The notes below the pieces were generated by a model, which did no database searches, was not told where the DNA came from, and saw only the letters and a program-made list of their open reading frames with translations. Of a stretch of 56,255 bases of DNA, positions 53,783 through 56,255 are shown piece by piece. Where the stretch lies: NCBI RefSeq assembly GCF_001425485.1, contig NZ_LMQW01000010.1, positions 1 through 56,255 of the forward strand, read 5' to 3'. How positions within the stretch are numbered: the stretch's first letter is position 1; the number at the start of each line of letters is the position of its first letter. The translations under genes and the position numbers were made by a program. The DNA is from Aureimonas sp. Leaf427. Lineage in GTDB: Bacteria > Pseudomonadota > Alphaproteobacteria > Rhizobiales > Rhizobiaceae.

Positions 53783-53802
53783 TGCCGAAATGTGCGGCAC
53801 AT
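53783..53802. promoter_or_regulatory. NtrC-like enhancer site (17-bp dyad) upstream of glnK
   Basis: TGCCG-N7-CGGCA at 53783-53799 has the TGC-N11-GCA spacing of NtrC sites, and it overlaps a second palindrome, ATGTGC-G-GCACAT, at 53790-53802. It lies about 105 bases upstream of the -24 element, a normal enhancer distance. The inner bases do not match the full NtrC consensus. It also falls just after the tesB stop codon. Confidence 0.45.
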
Positions 53803-53816
53803 GCCTCTTTTTTAGA

Positions 53817-54686
53817 TCACGTTTTGCTGCGGCGCGGTCGGATCAGGCCTTCCTGCGCGACGGAGGCGACGAGCCGGCCGGAGAGATCGAAGAGCGAACC
53901 GCGCGTCAGCCCGCGCGCGCCGGAGGAGCTCGGGCTGTCCTGCTCGTAGAGCAGCCAGTCGGAGACGCGGGCCGGGCGATGGAACCACATGGAGTGATCG
54001 AGGCTCGCGGCCTGGATGCGCGGATCGAAGACCGAGAGCCCGTGGGCGAAGAGCGAGGTGTCGAGCAGCGTCATGTCGGAGAGATAGGCGAGCACGGCCG
54101 CGTTCAGCGCGGGGTCTTCGCCGATCTCGGAGACGACGCGCACCCAGATCTCCTGGCGCGGCGGCAGCTTGTCGGTGGTTAGGTAGTGGTCGAAGGCGAT
54201 CGGGCGGAACTCGACCGGGCGCGGCCGGTCCCAGTAGCGCTTCACCGCATCGGGCGCGTTGGCGAGGATCGTCTCGCGCAGCTCGGCCGCGCCGGGCAGC
54301 TGGTCCGGCCGCGGCACGTCGGGCATGGCGACCTGATGGGAGAGACCCTCCTCGCTCACCTGGAAGGAGGCCGAGAGGGTGAAGATCGCCTGCCCGTGCT
54401 GCAGGGCGACGACGCGGCGGGTGGCGAAGGAGCCGCCGTCGCGGATGCGGTCGACCTCGTAGACGATCGGCACCTTCGGATCGCCCGCGACGAGAAAGTA
54501 GGCGTGGAGCGAATGGACGGCTCGGTCGGCCGGCACGGTGCGCTGGGCGGCGACGAGCGCCTGCGCCACGACCTGCCCGCCGAAGACGCGCTGCCAGCTC
54601 GTGTCCGGGCTCCTGCCCCGGAAGAGGTTCTCCTCGATGCGCTCGAGATCGAGGATCTCCAGAAGCTTGGCCACGCTGTCGTCCAT
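53817..54686 (-). CDS. tesB: Acyl-CoA thioesterase II
   Basis: ATG 54684-54686 (GAGG six bases upstream) gives 289 residues, matching TesB. The double hot-dog fold shows RVFGGQVVAQALVAAQRTV and LHSYFL-like SLHAYFLVAGDP in the first half, and SLDHSMWFHRP with DWLLYEQDSPSSSGARGL in the second, which contain the Asp/Thr/Gln catalytic positions of the family. It hydrolyses medium- and long-chain acyl-CoA esters. The gene diverges from the UbiH-like gene and lies upstream of the glnK promoter on the same strand. Confidence 0.95.
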   Translation of the reverse strand: MDDSVAKLLEILDLERIEENLFRGRSPDTSWQRVFGGQVVAQALVAAQRTVPADRAVHSLHAYFLVAGDPKVPIVYEVDRIRDGGSFATRRVVALQHGQAIFTLSASFQVSEEGLSHQVAMPDVPRPDQLPGAAELRETILANAPDAVKRYWDRPRPVEFRPIAFDHYLTTDKLPPRQEIWVRVVSEIGEDPALNAAVLAYLSDMTLLDTSLFAHGLSVFDPRIQAASLDHSMWFHRPARVSDWLLYEQDSPSSSGARGLTRGSLFDLSGRLVASVAQEGLIRPRRSKT

Positions 54687-54901
54687 GAGGAACCTCACTC
54701 TATCGCCGCCGCGGCCTTTTCGCGCGGGATGCGCCGACCGGACCTCCGCGTCGGACCGGACGGGCGCGACCACATAGGAAAGTCGCTCATGCGGCAAGCT
54801 CGGCCGTGCGGGCGAGACGTTGCCCGGCCGGCCGCAAGGGCCTATCTCCTCGGCATCCGCCGGCGCCCCACGCGCCGCCGGCCCGCCGAGGAGACCGAGC
54901 C

Positions 54902-56155
54902 ATGCCCGATCATGCCGCAGACGCCAGCCGGCGCATCGACATTCTCGTCGCGGGCGCGGGCTATGTCGGCCTCAGCGTGGCGGTGGCGATCAAGGATGCC
55001 GCGCCCTCGCTCTCGATCCTCGTCGTGGACGCCGCGCCGGAGGGCGTCTGGCGCCGCGACCAGCGCGCCTCCGCCATCGCGGCGGCGGCGAGCCGCATGC
55101 TCCTGCGCCTCGGCGTCTGGCCTTCGATCGAGCCGGAGGCCCAGCCGATCGAGGAGATGATCGTAACGGATTCCAAAACGTCCGACGTCGTGCGGCCGGT
55201 CTTTCTGACCTTCGGCGGCGGCGGCGGCGGACGGGCGGGCTCGGAGCCTTTCGCACATATGGTGGCGAACACGGTGCTGAATGGCGCCCTTCGCGAGCGG
55301 GCCGAGGCGCTCGGCATCGAGATCCGGCCGTCCACGGCCGTGACGGCGATCGACGAGCTGCCCGGCGCGATGCGCGTGCGGCTCGGAGGCGGCGACACGG
55401 TGGAGGCGCGCCTCCTCGTCGCCTGCGACGGCGTCAAGTCCGCGATCCGCCAGATGGCCGGCATCCGCACCGTGCACAAGGATTACGGGCAGATGGGGAT
55501 CGTCGCGACGGTGGCGCACGAGCGCCCGCATGGCGGACGCGCCGAGGAGCATTTCCTGCCGGGCGGCCCCTTCGCCATACTGCCGCTGAAGGGCAACCGC
55601 TCCTCGCTCGTCTGGACGGAGCCCAAACGCGAGGCGGACCGGCTGATGGCGGCCGACGAGATGCTGTTCGAGCTGGAGCTGGAGCAGCGTTTCGGCCACA
55701 AGCTGGGCGCGCTGACGCTGGAGGGCGGCCGACGCGCCTTTCCGCTGGGCCTGACGATCGCGCGCGATTTCGTGAAGCCGCGTCTGGCGCTCGCCGGAGA
55801 CGCCGCGCACGGCATCCATCCGATCGCGGGCCAGGGCCTCAATCTCGGCTTCAAGGACGCGGCGGCGCTGGCGGAGACCGTGGTCGAGGCCGCGCGGCTC
55901 GGCCAGGACATCGGCGCGCTCGACGTTCTCCAGACCTATCAGCGCTGGCGCCGGTTCGACACGGTGCAGATGGGCGTGACGACGGACGTTCTGAACCGGC
56001 TCTTCTCCAACGACAGCGCGCTCCTGCGCGGCGTGCGGTCCTTCGGACTGTCGCTGGTCGACCGGATGCCGCCGGTCAAGGATATGTTCATCGCGCAGGC
56101 CGCCGGAACAGCGCGCGGGCCGCAGCCGAGGCTGCTGGCGGGCGAGGCGATCTAG
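54902..56155 (+). CDS. UbiH/UbiF/VisC-type FAD-dependent hydroxylase
   Basis: ATG 54902, preceded by GAGGAG, gives 417 residues. The N-terminal FAD motif is ILVAGAGYVGLSVAVAI. The middle motif is LLVACDGVKSAIRQMAGI, and the second FAD motif is LALAGDAAHGIHPIAGQGLNLGFKDAAAL, the signature of ubiquinone-biosynthesis hydroxylases. It hydroxylates the quinone ring with NADPH and oxygen; which ring position cannot be told. Its UAG stop (56153-56155) is part of the CTAG target of the IS481-like insertion that starts two bases later, so the protein is intact but its natural 3' flank has been displaced. Confidence 0.93.
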   Translation: MPDHAADASRRIDILVAGAGYVGLSVAVAIKDAAPSLSILVVDAAPEGVWRRDQRASAIAAAASRMLLRLGVWPSIEPEAQPIEEMIVTDSKTSDVVRPVFLTFGGGGGGRAGSEPFAHMVANTVLNGALRERAEALGIEIRPSTAVTAIDELPGAMRVRLGGGDTVEARLLVACDGVKSAIRQMAGIRTVHKDYGQMGIVATVAHERPHGGRAEEHFLPGGPFAILPLKGNRSSLVWTEPKREADRLMAADEMLFELELEQRFGHKLGALTLEGGRRAFPLGLTIARDFVKPRLALAGDAAHGIHPIAGQGLNLGFKDAAALAETVVEAARLGQDIGALDVLQTYQRWRRFDTVQMGVTTDVLNRLFSNDSALLRGVRSFGLSLVDRMPPVKDMFIAQAAGTARGPQPRLLAGEAI

Positions 56156-56255
56156 CTGTTTGATCCCAGGCTTTGATGGTGCAGTCTTCACTCACGAGTG
56201 GAAGGAGGCACTATGGGCCAAGTTCACCACGGGAGCGCCACGACGACTGCGGCAG
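56151..56255 (+). mobile_element. IS481-family element, left end (runs off right edge)
   Basis: The element begins TGTTTGATCCCAGG at 56157, directly after TCTAGC (56151-56156). This hexamer fits the NCTAGN target duplicated by Bordetella IS481. A GGAAGGAGG ribosome-binding site and a transposase start follow. The same 14-base end, and the same 56-base distance to the ATG, occur in the remnant at 14532. The right end lies outside the window. Confidence 0.85.
56213..56255 (+). CDS. IS481-family transposase, N-terminal fragment
   Basis: The frame starts MGQVHHGSATTTAA and is cut by the window end after 14 codons. It matches the conserved start of IS481-family transposases, which continue into a helix-turn-helix domain and a DDE integrase core. 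GAAGGAGG lies four bases upstream of the ATG. Unlike the stub at 14588, no damage is visible, so this copy could be intact. Confidence 0.88.
   Translation, partial: MGQVHHGSATTTAA

Overview
The window is GC-rich DNA (roughly two thirds G+C) with densely packed, well-formed bacterial genes. Its housekeeping content points to an alphaproteobacterium of the order Hyphomicrobiales (Rhizobiales), possibly near Aurantimonadaceae: an ftsK-lolA-xthA neighbourhood, glnK-amtB-tesB, a DUF2585 protein, and small intergenic repeats of the rhizobial palindromic type. The family placement is inference from gene content only. Both ends of the window lie inside insertion sequences (the end of an IS5-like transposase at 3-80 and the start of an IS481-like transposase at 56213-56255), so the window may be a complete assembly contig broken at repeats.

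Region 1 (1-14656) is accessory. At the left, a CUT2-type (ribose-like) ABC importer (binding protein, double ATPase, permease; 349-3902, minus) is followed by a lactonase-like amidohydrolase cut off by the IS5-like element. A GcvA-type LysR regulator (4232-5131) reads away from it. After a gene-poor, partly AT-rich stretch with an IS3-type transposase scar and two inverted repeats (5132-5991) comes a plus-strand cluster: Tat-exported binding protein, ATPase, permease, class A flavin monooxygenase (NtaA/SnaA/DszA type), a second paralogous Tat-exported binding protein, and an acyl-CoA-dehydrogenase-fold monooxygenase (DszC/SfnB type). This looks like import plus two-component flavin oxygenation of one kind of substrate, with an organosulfur or chelator compound as best guess. 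It is flanked by IS scars on both sides and stops just short of a tRNA-Ala(CGC) gene, so it may be an acquired catabolic cassette.

Region 2 (14677-15685) is ordinary: tRNA-Ala, a YggT protein and a DUF167/YggU protein.

Region 3 (15878-35954) is a 20-kb catabolic neighbourhood of unknown substrate. It holds an FAD amine/amino-acid oxidase diverging from an Lrp/AsnC regulator, an Opp/Dpp-type importer with a fused double ATPase, a class III aminotransferase, two paralogous two-domain GNAT proteins, a HAD hydrolase, a PuuB-like oxidase, two aldehyde dehydrogenases (one succinate-semialdehyde type), a tartrate-dehydrogenase-like enzyme, a cupin, a GhrA-type reductase and an M20 (ArgE-like) deacetylase. 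Together these suggest uptake, deacylation, oxidative deamination or transamination, and oxidation of the resulting aldehydes and hydroxy acids of an amine or N-acylated amino compound.

Region 4 (36121-56155) is mostly core genome: inorganic pyrophosphatase, serine dehydratase, a polysaccharide-deacetylase lipoprotein, a Phd/YefM-VapC toxin-antitoxin pair with a likely operator, DUF2585, a small-repeat cluster, an FdhF/YdeP-type molybdoenzyme, an L,D-transpeptidase-fold protein, an OmpR-type response regulator, a stand-alone cyclic-nucleotide-binding domain, a UDP-glucuronate-epimerase-like protein, exonuclease III, LolA, FtsK, AmtB-GlnK behind a convincing sigma-54 promoter, TesB and a UbiH-like hydroxylase. 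The last gene's stop codon lies inside the CTAG target of the IS481-like insertion.
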